DNA of 64,000 nucleotides from Argopecten irradians (GCF_041381155.1 NC_091135.1:54077997-54141996); one strand, 5' to 3'; shown: positions 35,871-51,300, counted from the first letter of the stretch. A program made the numbers and translations. Notes: generated by a model not told the origin, from the sequence alone.

Positions 35871-36874
35871 TTGGTTAATTTAGTTTTGCGTCCTATCAAC
35901 AGCAAGGGTCATCATGTTATATTATCCCCCAATGTTATATGTTATTATATTAATTATTTGACTACATTTTAGATCTAATGACTTTTAACAGTGAGCCGGC
36001 CAGTGTCTAGTACAAGCGTTATACGTAGTGCTAGATCTAGTATTGTATTTGCTTATAAACTTCGAATCCGATTGTAAATAATAAACTTGATTGTTAGCAA
36101 AGTCAATCAGATCATCTTCATCAGTACCCTAAATGTTTTTATATCGCAAGTATTCGTTCTACTTGCGCGACGGCAGTTTTTCAGTTTTACAAAAAGCTAG
36201 CGGCTATGCTAGGCCTAGTGAAAGATTAAGTTTTGCGACCATAACAGTAAATACTGCAATATTTTTCCATAATTAAGTATCTACAGTAATTTTGTAACCT
36301 TTATAGTCAATGTTTACATTACGGTAGCATACATTACGGTAGCTGTTCAATCAGATCGTTTATATTAACAGAAGCATATATACATATTTATATATGTTTC
36401 TGATATTAAATTTCTTCAGCTGAAGTACGAGATGAAGTAAACAAAGGGACAGAAAATCGAGTGCTCTGTCTCCAACGCATGCAGTATTGTAAGGGAGATA
36501 CCTCTAAGTACAGATGGTCAATACAAAAAAGTTAAATACAGTATTATTAATCAATGTAAAACAGAAAAGATATATGTATTAATATTTTGGGCATTAAAAA
36601 TAAAATATGGAATAAAATGAAATATAAAATACAATGTAGGCTTATATGAAATAATATTATTTTTCCATCAATTATTTTTAAAGTTAATGACATTGCTTTT
36701 ATTAGATTAAAGATATCTATGATTTGTATTTTAATGAGAGTCAGTAAAAGGTAAATAATAGTTTCTTGAAATGAAATGAAACAAGTAGTTTATCTTGTTA
36801 CATGTAATTTATTCTATTTACATCTTAGGAATCATGATTCAATATTAAAATTGATATTTCATGTCATTGTTTGA

Positions 36875-37218
36875 TTAAAGTGAATAGTCGGGCAAAGAAA
36901 ACCAGTCTAAATGCGTTCATTGGCCTTCCAAAAGTTCTCACATATTAATACGACGGTCAAGTTCTGCTTAGTTTCCCAGTTCTGACCATTAAAGTAAAGA
37001 AAAGTTGAAAGCATTGAAAGCGAGGCTGCGTGAAATGTAACCACGGACATAGTGAGCCGGGAGGACGTTTTAGAATTTCCATACTTTAAATTAATTTCTT
37101 CGTACGCAGACAGATTTTGACGAGAGATTTTATTTTTCCATTTCATAACAAATTATACTGGATACATTCACACCATTTTTACCCTCTTTAGCCATCCTTG
37201 CCCGACTGTTCACTTTAA
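36875..37218. mobile_element. MITE of 344 bp, TTAA-bounded, 21-bp terminal inverted repeats
   Basis: Left TTAAAGTGAATAGTCGGGCA and right TGCCCGACTGTTCACTTTAA are inverses with one mismatch. TTAA stands at both edges. The interior has no transposase. It is unrelated in sequence to the pair at 15301-16159 but shares the TTAA edge. Confidence 0.8.
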
Positions 37219-38269
37219 TATTTTTTTTCAAATATTACTTGAGAAGTGCATTTAAAAAAATAGATATTTTTCATAAGAGAAAGATACACTTTCATATGGA
37301 TAACTAATACAGTGATTATTATTTTTATTATTGCAAATATATTTTTTACCAATTATATCTTTGTGTTGATTTTAATATTTAACAATTTATATTGGCCTAT
37401 AATCTCCAGTTTGGAAAAAAATAAGCCAATGGTTCAATTTCTAATTTACTAGCATTCAGCCCTTGATAAGTATGGTTATACATGACTGTAAAGTATAATC
37501 AATGTACTGTATACATAACAATTAACATTATCAATAGAAACTAAAAGGTATTAAGCGAATGCAAGTAAATAATATACATGTAGTACAAATTAAATAATGA
37601 GAATACAACAAATATCTGACATAACATAGTTGCCCAGTAATTAATAGCTACAACTAAAACAATCAATTTATATCCATTCTGTTAAAAAAAATTAAGCTCT
37701 TTTGTGCAAAATGTACTTACGTGTTTGATTTTAATTAATAACAGTCAAGTAAATTAGTTTATTCTATCAATATATTGACAGCATATAAACTCGGATGCCT
37801 CTTGACGTTTCTTTTAAATTTTAGGAAGTACATTTTTGAATACATTTATTCAGGAAATACAGTATATTGTACAAACTTTAAGAAAAATGTGGACATTGAT
37901 ATTTTGGGTTTTTTGTGGTATGGTATGTATATTTCATAAATCAATGAAATGTTATATATATCTTCATACCTGGTACTATTTGTCTATCAATTGTCTAAAT
38001 CTATCTATATATCTGTTCATCCATTAACTTTGATTATTTTGATTTCATCATTTCATAGTATAAGATTATTCTATTGCAGCTCACATGGATGTTCTCTGAA
38101 CAAAATATGTACATGTATGTAAACAGATCAGATTTAGATAGTCATTTATTTCCTTTTTCTTTTTTGCACTCAAAATTGAGATGCCAGTCCTGTCAAAATC
38201 TGTGATGTAAGTGAGTTTGATTTTATGGTCAACTGTTATGGTCATTTAGTTGAAGTGTCTATATAAATT

Positions 38270-38560
38270 TAGAATATTTTTTAGATGAATAGCTTGTGAG
38301 GATATATTGAAGTCATAAGTCAAGGCCATTTGAATTACATTTTCCTTTAAACAAAATTTCCTCAAAACCATATAACTATGAGGTCTAAACAGATATACAC
38401 ATATCTCTATATGATCAATAAATAAGAGGCTTACAGCCCTGTCTGCCAGCTTATAACATGCTGGGATGAATGACTGCAAAACAGGTTCAAATGAATAAAC
38501 TTTACCTTAACTAAAGGTCACATGAATTACTTTTAATTGACTTCTTGTCATTAGTTCAGA
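38270..38560 (-). repeat. Diverged relative of the 14152-14430 repeat
   Basis: Reverse-complement matches to that repeat include AATAAATAAGAGGC and ATGCTGGGATGAATGAC. The boundaries are approximate. Confidence 0.45.
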
Positions 38561-39156
38561 TGACTTTATACATTATTAGAACTGTAGTATTAAATATAAT
38601 ACAAAGTATAGGGCTTCAAAGTATGTCCAAATAATTTAATCAGTTGCATTGACCTCTATTCAAAGTCATAGGGTTCAAATAAGCTATTTGTAAAAACTTC
38701 TTGTTAATATTACAGCTAAGAGTACTGGTATTTAACCAGTGTTATGCTTATATTTTAAGTGAATCCAAATTTGTCCTGGTAGCAAGTGACCAATGCATTC
38801 TGTTGGACCCTTGTTTTTTTCTTTCAATCACAATGAATCTTTGTAATGTATATATAAAAATAACAAAAGTATAAAATATCCAAGGAGTTTAACAAAGGAC
38901 TTAAAAGGGCGTGGTTATGAGGTAATTTCGAGGAGTACAGATGGCAGAAAAGGTCAGTCTATATGTCTGGTGACAGTTAACTTAAGAAACCTGATGTGCT
39001 GTTTGCCATAATTAGAATGCGTTAACACTTCCTTTTGGGTAAGATCATTGGAGAATATCGGTATGTGAATGAACTTTGAGGAAGCTGTTCTATGCTTTAT
39101 CTTAATTAACAAAATACCATATAGGTTTGAAATTGGGACCATTACATGTCTTTTTC

Positions 39157-39750
39157 ATGAAATTTGAGAGAGACCCCTTAAGTACTTTTTGAGAAATAGT
39201 GGTAACAAACTTTAACTATCAAAATCCAAGATGGCGGCCATCTTGTTGACCAATCTGTCCCAAAATGCATTATGCAAAACGAGAGCCCTAGGGGAACCTA
39301 AATATGAAATTTGAAAGAGATCCCTTCAGCACTTTGAGAAATAGCAGTAACAAATTAACCATCAAAATCCAAAATGGCCATCTTGTCGACTGATCGGTCC
39401 CAAAATGCAATATGCACAACTTGGGAGCTAGGGGAACCTACATATGAAATTTGAGCGAGATCACTTCAGTACTTTCTGAGAAAAAGTGGTAACAAACTTT
39501 AACTGTCATAATCCAAGATGGCTGCCTGGCGGCCATCTTGTTGACCGATCGGTCCCAAAATGCAATATGCACAACTAAGGCCTTAGAGGAACCTACAGAT
39601 AAAATTTGAATAAGATCCCTTCAACCCTTTCTGAGAAATAGCGGTAACAAGAAATGTTACGGAAGGAAGGACAGACGGACGGAAGAATGGACGACAGACC
39701 ACGGACGAAAAGCGATTTGAATAGCCCACCATCTGATGATGGTTGGCTAA
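39157..39750 (-). repeat. Hairpin-ended dispersed repeat (GCCCACCATC family), right piece of copy 3
   Basis: Continues the units broken off at 34382 (AAATAGCGGTAACAA, AAGATGGCTGCCTGGCGGCC), then GGACAGACGGACGG and the terminal TAGCCCACCATC..GATGGTTGGCTA hairpin near 39722-39750. Confidence 0.8.
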
Positions 39751-40487
39751 AAAAAACCCACTTAAATGACTCTATCAAGTAACCTAAATCTGGGGATGGT
39801 GTATAGTAATTACAATATAAGCATAGATATTTGAGAGATATAAACCAGTTAAAGTTCAGGCTGTATCTCCAACAGCTTCAACTATAACTGATCAGTTAAT
39901 GGGCCACGGACGGCATGTTTGATGAAATATTTACAAGATGGCACATTGAATAAACTATCATTTTTTTCAAAGATGATACATCACAATTTATTCGTATCAG
40001 ACAAAATGAGCAAAGAAATCCTTGCCAGCTCTGTGTTTAAATATTAGGCACTTTTAAAACAAAAAATGGTTGTCTACATACAGGTAAGATGACTGTTTAT
40101 AACTAGTATGTTATTACCACAAATAATTTTAAAAAACCTGACATGAAATATTTACACACACAAAAAAAACCAACAACAAAAACAAAACAACAGTATATCT
40201 TTGCAACTAAATATGTATTAAGAACAGAAAATCACATGAAAGTTAATAGCCTTTGTCATAAAGTTAAAAAAGCAAAGAAAAGTACTTCTCGTTTCAGCAA
40301 TTCAAGATTTTCCCATCAAATATTTTCATAAAGATGCATTTAATGTTTGAATTACCTGACATTTTACTTATAAACGGTGCATATGGTCATCAAAGTATAA
40401 AACAATTGATTTGAAAATAAATTTTTATGTCTAAAATGTTTCCAAATTTTCTGTGCGTGATTAGATATTGGTCTAACGATTATATAC

Positions 40488-43400
40488 AATGTGAACATTA
40501 CAGTTATATACAATGTAAACAAGACGATTATATACAATGTTAACTTTACAGTTATATACAATGTGAACATGACAGTTATATACAATGTAAACAAGACGAT
40601 TATATACAATGTAAATTTTACAGTTATATACAATGTAAACTTTACAGTTATATACAATGTAAACAAGACAGTTATATACAATGTAAACTTTGCAGTTATA
40701 CATAATGTAAACGTAACAGTTATATACAATGTGAACATGACAGTTATATACAAAGTAAACATAACAGTTACGTATATACAATGTGAACATGACAGTTTAT
40801 ATATATATACAATGTAAACTTTACAGTTATATACAATGTAAACTTTACAGTTCTATACAATGTAAACTTTACAGTTACCGTATACAATGTAAACTTTACA
40901 GTTATACACAATGTAAACTTTACAGTTCTATACAATGTAAACTTTACAGTTATATACAATGTAAACTTTACAGTTATACACAATGTAAACTTTACAGTTA
41001 TATACCATGTAAACATTACAGTTTTATACAATGTGAACATAACAGTTATATACAATGTGAACATGACAGTTTATATACCATGTAAACATTACAGTTATAT
41101 ACAATGTGAACATGACAGTTTATATACCATGTAAACATAACAGTTATATACAATGTGAACATGACAGTTTATATACCATGTAAACATTACAGTTATATAC
41201 AATGTGAACATGACAGTTTATATACCATGTAAACATTACAGTTATATACATGTGAACATGACAGTTTATATACCATGTAAACATACAGTTATATACAATG
41301 TGAAACATGACAGTTTATATACCATGTAAACATTAACAGTTATATACAATGTGAACATGACAGTTTATATACCATGTAAACATTACAGTTATATACAATG
41401 TGAACATGACAGTTTATATACCATGTACTACATGTGACATACAGTTTATATACAATGTGAACAGTTATATACAATGTGACATACAGTTTATATACCATGT
41501 AAACATTACAGTTATATACAATGTGAACATGACAGTTTATATACCATGTAAACATACAGTTATATACAATGTGAACATGACTCAGTTTATATACCATGTA
41601 AACATTACAGTTATATACAATGTGAACATGACAGTTTATATACCATGTAAACATTACAGTTATATACAATGTGAACATGACAGTTTATATACCATGTATA
41701 CATTACAGTTATATACAATGTGAACATGACAGTTTATATACCATGTAAACATTACAGTTATTATGTAAACATGACAGTTATAATGTGAACATGACAGTTT
41801 ATATACCATGTAAACATAACAGTTATATACAATGTGTGAACATGACAGTTTATATATTACCTTGTAAACATAAACAGTTATATACAATGTGAACATGACA
41901 GTTTATATACATGTAAACATACAGTTATATACATGAACATGACAGTTATATACAATGTGAACATGACAGTTTATATACCATGTAAAACATTACAGTTATA
42001 TACAATGTGAACATGACAGTTTATATACCATGTAAACATTACAGTTATATACAATGTGAACATGACAGTTTATATACCATGTAAACAATTACAGTTATAT
42101 ACAATGTGAACATGACAGTTTATATACCATGTAAACATTACAGTTATATACAATGTGAACATGACAGTTTATATACCATGTAAACATTACAGTTATATAC
42201 ATGTGAACATGACAGTTTATATACCATGTAAACATTACAGTTATATACAATGTGAACATGACAGTTTATATACCATGTAAACATTACAGTTATATACAAT
42301 GTGAACATGACAGTTTATATACCATGTAAAACATTACAGTTATATACAATGTGAACATGACAGTTTATATACCATGTAAACATTACAGTTATATACAATG
42401 TGAACATGACAGTTTATATACCATGTAAACATTACAGTTATATACAATGTGAACATGACAGTTTATATACCATGTAAACATTACAGTTATATACAATGTG
42501 AACATGACAGTTTATATACCATGTAAACATTACAGTTATATACAATGTGAACATGACAGTTTATATACCATGTAAACATTACAGTTATATACAATGTGAA
42601 CATGACAGTTTATATACCATGTAAACATAACAGTTATATACAATGTGAACATGACAGTTTATATACCATGTAAACATTACAGTTATATACAATGTGAACA
42701 TGACAGTTTATATACCATGTAAACATTACAGTTATATACAATGTGAACATGACAGTTTATATACCATGTAAACATTACAGTTATATACATGTAAACATAC
42801 AGTTATATACCATGTAACATACAGTTATATACAATGTGAAATGACAGTTTATATACATGTAAACATTACAGTTATTATACAATGTGAACATGACAGTTTA
42901 TATACCATGTAAACATTACAGTTATATACAATGTGAACATGACAGTTTATATACCATGTAAACATTACAGTTATATACAATGTGAACATGACAGTTTATA
43001 TACCATGTAAACATTACAGTTATATACAATGTGAACATGACAGTTTATATACCATGTAAACATTACAGTTATATACAATGTGAACATGACAGTTTATATA
43101 CCATGTAAACATTACAGTTATATACAATGTGAACATGACAGTTTATATACCATGTAAACATTACAGTTATATACAATGTGAACATGACAGTTTATATACC
43201 ATGTAAACATTACAGTTATATACAATGTGAACATGACAGTTTATATACCATGTAAACATGTACAGTTTATATACAATGTAAAACAGTATATACATGACAG
43301 TTATATACAATGTGAACATGACATGTTACGTTATATACCATGTGAACAACAGTTTATATTACATTATACAGTTATATACAATGTGAAACATGACAGTTTA

Positions 43401-44630
43401 TATACCATGTAAACATTACAGTTATATACAATGTGAACATGACAGTTTATATACCATGTAAACATTACAGTTATATACAATGTGAACATGACAGTTTATA
43501 GTATCCATGTAAACATTACAGTTATATACAATGTGAACATGACAGTTTTATACCATGTAAACATTACAGTTATATACAATGTGAACATGACAGTTTATAT
43601 ACCATGTAAACATTACAGTTATATACAATGTGAACATGACAGTTTATATACCATGTAAACATTACAGTTATATACAATGTGACATGACATATTATATACC
43701 ATGTAAACATTACAGTTATATACAATGTGAACATGACAGTTTATATACCATGTAAACATTACAGTTATATACAATGTGAACATGACAGTTTATATACCAT
43801 GTAAACATTACAGTTATATACAATGTGAACATGACAGTTTATATACCATGTAAACATTACAGTTATATACAATGTGAACATGACAGTTTATATACCATGT
43901 AAACATTACAGTTATATACAATGTGAACATGACAGTTTATATACCATGTAAACATTACAGTTATATACAATGTGAACATGACAGTTTATATACCATGTAA
44001 ACATTACAGTTATATACAATGTGAACATGACAGTTTATATACCATGTAAACATTACAGTTATATACAATGTGAACATGACAGTTTATATACCATGTAAAC
44101 ATTACAGTTTTATACCATGTAAACATTACAGTTATATACAATGTGAACATGACAGTTTATATACCATGTAAACATTACAGTTATATACAATGTGAACATG
44201 ACAGTTTATATACCATGTAAACATTACAGTTATATACAATGTGAACATGACAGTTTATATACCATGTTTACAGTTTATACAATGTGAACATGACAGTTTA
44301 TATACCATGTAAACATTACAGTTATATACAATGTGAACATGACAGTTTATATACCATGTAAACATAACAGTTATATACAATGTGAACATGACAGTTTATA
44401 TACCATGTAAACATTACAGTTATATACAATGTGAACATGACAGTTTATATACCATGTAAAACATACAGTTATATACAATGTGAACATGACAGTTTATATA
44501 CCATGTAAACATTACAGTTATATACAATGTGAACATGACAGTTTATATACCATGTAAACATTACAGTTATATACAATGTGAACATGACAGTTTATTACCA
44601 TGTAAACTTACAGTTATATACAATGTAAAA
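40488..44630. repeat. 4.1-kb minisatellite, 24-bp monomers then 49-bp dimers
   Basis: From 40488 to about 41050 the unit is about 24 bp (ACAGTTATATACAATGTAAA plus CTTT). From there to 44630 the unit is a 49-bp dimer of ACAGTTATATACAATGTGAA-CATG and ACAGTTTATATACCATGTAA-ACATT. Small indels are scattered, clustering near 42780-42880 and 43250-43400. It lies between the convergent ends of PDCD6 and RNF31. The open frames across it are periodic by-products. Confidence 0.95.
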
Positions 44631-45354
44631 ACCATGATTAAAATGTTTTAAATGAATGACCAGATACAAATGCTGCGTAGTAGAATGGATATGTAACATC
44701 TATAATTGTCCATCAAGTTTTATGGAATGTAAAATGTTTTTAGGCGCCCTTTGTGAATATGTTAACCACTATTTCCTATATGTAGTAATTGACTTTCCTT
44801 TGTTTAAGGGTTCCTGCCTTTAATCTCAATGAGCTTATTCAGAATTAAGGGGTGTCAAGTGTCAAAAGTACCAGTCAACTCGCGAAGGCTTCCAAAGATT
44901 TTGCTGCTCTTTATGGATCCAAAATTATTTAAATACAAAATCACATGGTTGTCTTTACAACTGTGGTTCAGATGTTGATAAGTCACCTGGAGCTTCTAGT
45001 TCACCCTCGTGTTCTGTTGCCTCAGAAATCCTGTATACTAATCAGGAAGGAGACCTGGATTATCTGTGCTTTGACAAATAGGGTTGGTTGTTGGTGAGAT
45101 TCTCGACAAAGTCTACACAGCTCATCTGTTTTGTTTAATAGGTAACTTCTCTTTGATGTACTGGAAATAGATTTAAACTAATTAAATAGCTAGAAAAACA
45201 CATCAAAACACTGCACATTTTGCAATAATGTGAAAGTGAATTTTTTTTAAAAATGTTTAATTTTTTGATCAGTGAAAAGAATCAGTTTGCACCAAACACT
45301 GGCTTATCTGTATTTCTACAGGTATATGATTGTTATTCTACTTTTTTATTCAAT
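44631..45354. other. RNF31 3' UTR and intergenic sequence
   Basis: No coding exon. AATAAA hexamers on the minus strand overlap or closely follow the RNF31 stop (45359-45354 and near 45348), and their distance from the stop is unusually small, so another signal may be used. Confidence 0.35.
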
Positions 45355-48300
45355 TTATTTTTCATTTCTGCCTGGCAGAGTAGACATTTTCTGTACAGAC
45401 CTAGAAAAGGCATTTTCTGTACTAACCGAGGCAAGACGTTTCCTATAGTGTCCATCTCGCTCCCCTTCCTTCTGTGATGGTACATTCTTCTCCTCCCTTT
45501 CCAGGAGATTCTTCATCTCGTCCACCATCAGTATATTGATGGGATCAGCCCTGTTCTTGTTTAAGATGCCTACTAGATATTCCTTATAGTGGTTTCTGTA
45601 ACATACATAATATTGTAAGTCTTAAAAATAGATCTACACTGTATGTATAACATATGTTTTACTCCATAGCAAGGAATATTGGTTAATGTATAGATATCAT
45701 TTAGAGAAAGCCTGTCCAAATTGATGGTACATGTACATCGCTAAGTCATTCATTTCAACAGATTTAATTGACTGTTATGATATAGCAAATGTCAATTGGA
45801 TCTCTATCTGAAATATGTGTGTATAGCAAGCCCTACCAATTCTAATTGTTTTAAGTAGCTAGTTATTTTCATTACCTACTAGTCATCATTTCAGTCATAC
45901 CAACACTGACATTTTGAAATTCAATGTTTTTTTGAGATATTAAATCAAAAACATGTAATTCAAAATTCTTCAATCATAAATTAATACACAGCATCCTTTT
46001 ATCTGTACTTTAGGTATTATTGCTTTCTGATATTTTGGAGGGTTTTAGCTATCTGCCATCAATAATAATTTCAGCTGGTAGTTTTGTTGATGAATACTAG
46101 GAAGACAAAACAACCTTTTGGTGCATTATATTATTTGGACAACCCTTTAGTAGGACTATCTGGTGTACTTACACACATAGCCCGGCATGCCCCTTCAGGA
46201 CTTCTCGACCGCACGCCTCATCCTTCTTGCTACTGTCAATTTCCTTCTGTTCCATCACTGGACATGTAGGGGTGGCCATATCCCCAGCATCTGGAGCCTC
46301 ATGGTTAAAGTGTAATTTCTTGTCCTGTGCAAGATATAAAGGTCATGCTTTCAAGGTCACAGGGCCTCAGATCACCATATTTAAGTCACAGAGCTCAATA
46401 TCGGTATAAAAATAATACAAAGTTAATGCGTTGTTTGAAGCATAAATTACTATAAAAGTAAAGGACAATACCTATAAATGAAACCTGAATGGCACAGAAC
46501 TCAATGATAATGGTGATGTGAAAATGCTTCTAAACAAAGAGAATTTTACCCTTTTCTTTAACTAATGGGAGAAAAATAATCATATATAAACATGGGTCTG
46601 ACCAGTAGATACAGATGTATCTTGACTCAGTAAAAGATTCTGGCTGGTAAGCATTCAGGAAGCCTTATACTGATTACCCAAAATATTTAACTTTAAATTT
46701 AAGATTCTATCAATCTATATCAGTCTACTGGTGGTTAACCTGAATTTCTGTAAAATTACATGTATGTTGTTCTCACCCTGAGGATTCTCTGTAAATCTTC
46801 GACAGCGTTGTCCCGGAGATAGTAGAAACAGTCACGAGGATGATGACTATGGATTCCTTTACCCTTACATTTCTGGTATCCAATACAGGGCTACAACACA
46901 CAACATCAACACATAATTCGGGCAAAATCTTAATTTAATGAAATTTGCTTTTCTGGTAGAGGTAAACAAAAATGAAATAAGAGACCCAGAGGGCCTGTAT
47001 CACTCACCTGGTTCGTAATGCCAATAGTGTTCTGAATACAGAATCATTGTTTCTTTTCCGAAGGAATTTAAATATTTACCTCCAGAGGGCCAGAGCCAAA
47101 ATTTATACAAAGGATGTTTCTGGCCAAATTTGGTTACAATTCATGTAGAACTCTATGACTAGTAGCAATTTAAAGGATTTATCTCTATTTCCCTTATTGG
47201 GCCCCACCCCTCCTGCCCACCGGGGGCTCAGGGCCAAAATTTCTACAAACGATGTTCCTCTTCCCCCAAGGATGTTTCTGGCCAAACTTGGTTACATTCC
47301 ATGCAGAACTCTATGACTAGTAGCGATTTAAAGGAAATGTTGACGGACCGACGGCAGACACTGCGCCATGACATAAGCTCACCGCCCTTGGGGCCAGGTG
47401 AGCTAAATGTGAGCTAAAATGTAAATAAATCTTACATGAAGGGAAACTCATGACAGATCCTTTATTTCTGTGATCTTTAAGACTTTATTAAGCATATTTT
47501 GTCATGTGTTTAAGATATAAATACTGTACTAGAAATTTTCCTGGCAGAGTGTATGTAATACGTGTATCAATTCATTGTGGTTATATCAAAGGATGTGTTG
47601 TTTAGCAGAGGTATATTTATGTGGATATACGTACTCCTTGTTTGACAAATGGTTTTGAACATCCACTACAGAATTCGTGTCCACACTGAGGACACTTAAA
47701 GTGCATACAGCCCCCCTTGGCTAGGGCGTATCTCATCTTACAGCTGGGACAGTCTGTATAAAAACATATGCAGGTATCAATAACACAGGCAAATTATGGG
47801 ATAGACAAAAACATTCATTAAATTGTGAGGAATATTTCATTTATAACATTGTTACAAATTTCTTGTCTGTGTATTAAAAAAATCAATGGCATTAACAAGA
47901 ACTGTTGATTTAAATGGACCAAACTGTGTGTAAAGATATCATAAAAGTTTCTTCAAATTTTGATATGACTTTTTATCACATGGTTTGTATGTTCAACTGA
48001 TTATCAATCAAAAACAATGTTATCTATTCTGGCTACATGAGGTTTAGACACCCACCAATTCCATTAATTTCCAAATGTCTGGCAACACCCATGGCCTGGT
48101 TTTCTGGGTCGTTGTCAATCTTCCACTGTTCAAAGTCCTCACAGGTAAGGCCTTCATGCTGGTCCTCCCACTGGAGAATACAACCCATACATAGAGAATT
48201 CAACCAATACATAGAGAATACAACCAATACATAGAGAATACAACCCATACATAGAGAATACAACCCATACATAGAGAATTCAACCCATACATAGAGAATA

Positions 48301-51300
48301 CAACCCATACATAGAGAATACAACCCAAACATGAGAATACAACCCATACATAGAGAATACAACCCATACATACATAGAGAATACAACCCATACATAGAGA
48401 ATACAACCCATACATAGAGAATACAACCCATACATAGAGAATACAACCCATACATAGAGAATACAACCCATACATAGAGAATACAACCCATACATAGAGA
48501 ATTCAACCCATACATAGAGAATACAACCCATACATAGAGAATACAACCCATACATAGAGAATACAACCCATACATAGAGAATACAACCCATACATAGAGA
48601 ATACAACCCATACATAGAGAATACAACCCATACATAGAGAATACAACCCATACATAGAGAATACAACCCATACATAGAGAATACAACCCAAACATAGAGA
48701 ATACAACCCATACATAGAGAATACAACCCATACATAGAGAATTCAACCCATACATAGAGAATACAACCCATACATAGAGAATACAACCCAAACATGAGAA
48801 TACAACCCATACATGAGAATACAACCCAAACATAGAGAATACAACCCATACAAAGAGAATACAACCCATACATAGAGAACACAACCCATACATAGAGAAT
48901 TCAACCCATACAAAGAGAATACAACCCATGCATAGAGAATACAACCCATACATAGAGAATACACAACACATACATAGAGAATACAACCCATACATAGAGA
49001 ATACAACCCATACATAGAGAATACAACCCAAACATGAGAATACAACCCAAACATGAGAATACAACCCAAACATGAGAATACAACCCATACATAGAGAATA
49101 CAACCCAAACATGAGAATACAACCCATACATAGAGAATACAACCCAAACATGAGAATACAACCCAAACATGAGAATACAACCCATACATAGAGAATACAA
49201 CCCAAACATGAGAATACAACCCAAACATGAGAATTCAACCCATACATAGAGAATACAACCCAAACATGAGAATACAACCCATACATAGAGAACACAACCC
49301 ATACATAGAGAATAAAACCCATACAAAGAGAATACAACCCATACAAAGAGAACACAACCCATACATAGAGAATACAACCCATACATAGAGAATACAACCA
49401 ATACATAGAGAATACAACCCATACATAGAGAATACAACCCATACATAGAGAATACAACCCATACATAGAGAATACAACCCATACATAGAGAATACAACCC
49501 ATACATAGAGAATACAACCAATACATAGAGAATACAACCCATACATAGAGAATACAACCCATGCATAGAGAATACAACCCATACATAGAGAATACACAAC
49601 ACATACATAGAGAATACAACCCATACATAGAGAATACAACCAATACATAGAGAATACAACCCATACATAGAGAATACAACCCATACATAGAGAATACAAC
49701 CCATACATAGAGAATACAACCCATACATAGAGAATACAACTCATACATAGAGAATTCAACCCATACATAGAGAATACAACCCATACATATAGAATACAAC
49801 CCATACAGAATACAACCTATACATAGAGAATACAACCCATACATAGAGAATACAACCCATACATAGAGAATACAACCCATACATAGAGAATACAACCCAT
49901 ACATAGAGAATACAACCCATACATAGAGAATACAACCCATACATAGAGAATACAACCCATACATAGAGAATACAACCCATACATAGAGAATACAACCCAT
50001 ACATAGAGAATTACAACCCATACATAGAGAATACAACCCATACATAGAGAATACAACCCATACATAGAGAATACAACCCATACATAGAGAATACAACCCA
50101 TACATAGAGAATACAACCCATACATAGAGAATACAACCCATACATAGAGAATACAACCCATACATAGAGAATACAACCCATACATAGAGAATACAACCCA
50201 TACATAGAGAATACAACCCATACATAGAGAATACAACCACATACAGAATACAACCCATACATAGAGAATACAACCCATACATAGAGAATACAACCCATAC
50301 ATAGAGAATACAACCAATACATAGAGAATACAACCCATACATAGAGAATACAACCAATACAGAATACAACCCATACATAGAGAATACAACTCATACATAG
50401 AGAATACAACCCATACATAGAGAATACAACCCATACATAGAGAATACAACCCAATACATAGAGAATACAACATAAGAATACAACCATACATAGAGAATAA
50501 CAACCAATACATAGAGAATACAACCCATACATAGAGAATACAACCAATACATAGAGAATACAACCCATACATAGAGAATACAACCAATACATAGAGAATA
50601 CAACCCATACATAGAGAATACAACCCATACATAGAGAAAACATGGTCAGTGTCTTAAAATACAAGCTGACAAGAGAGCCTTTGTCAAGCTAATTTTTTCT
50701 ATCTAACCCCGACAAAAATACAATTCTGACATAAATAATTTTTATCATGCAACATTCATCAAAAACATACATATTTGAGCTGAACAACTCCAAGAATATT
50801 ACAAATATCTCCAACATTGTTTCGTCATGATCACAAGTACAATGTTATGAAATTCTCATGATCAAATAGACCTATTTTCCATCAGTACCGAATACAGCAA
50901 AAAAGACATGTGGTAGACTGTTATGATATTATGACAGCACCAATGTTAGGGGCTAAGGCTCATATTGGTCCAACTTTTGGGGTCAAGTTTTAAATCTTGG
51001 CCACGCTTTAGAACATAGTTTATACCTTGCCTTCCTTGAGGTTAAAGTGGCTGGAGTGGTAATTAAGTTTATACTAAGTTATGATTGTTCCTTCTTGGTA
51101 AAAACATCACACCATAGAACTATCTTATAAGTGTTGATAGCTCCCCTGAGTTTCCTGTTAAGTGGTAGCCTGGTTTTGTTTAGCTTTACATACCTGCTTT
51201 TTACAATTGTAGCATGTCTTCTTGTGACACTGTGGACAAACCATCCCTGGTACATCTTGTCTGTCCCATATAAACCCATTACCACACTGAAACAGAGAGT

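Larger units (their letters stand above)
34383..39156. mobile_element. About 4.77 kb inserted inside a dispersed repeat
   Basis: The segment is flanked by identical 34-bp repeats (34349-34382 and 39157-39190, starting ATGAAATTTGAGAGAGACC). The host-repeat halves on both sides have the same orientation and are complementary in extent. The left edge begins with a hairpin (34384-34406, GGAGGTGT..ACACCTTCC). The segment is AT-rich with no coding region. It contains a run of about 18 G (near 34850-34867), an internal inverted repeat (34588-34722 and 35757-35870) and a MITE. No terminal repeats typical of LTR elements were found. Confidence 0.5.

Noticed and set aside
48033..50378. A 781-residue open frame ending in real RNF31 residues
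   Set aside because: The array part is intronic and exon 9 has a clear acceptor at 48171-48172. Only the last 38 or so residues are RNF31 coding. A retained-intron product remains possible and is noted under the array.
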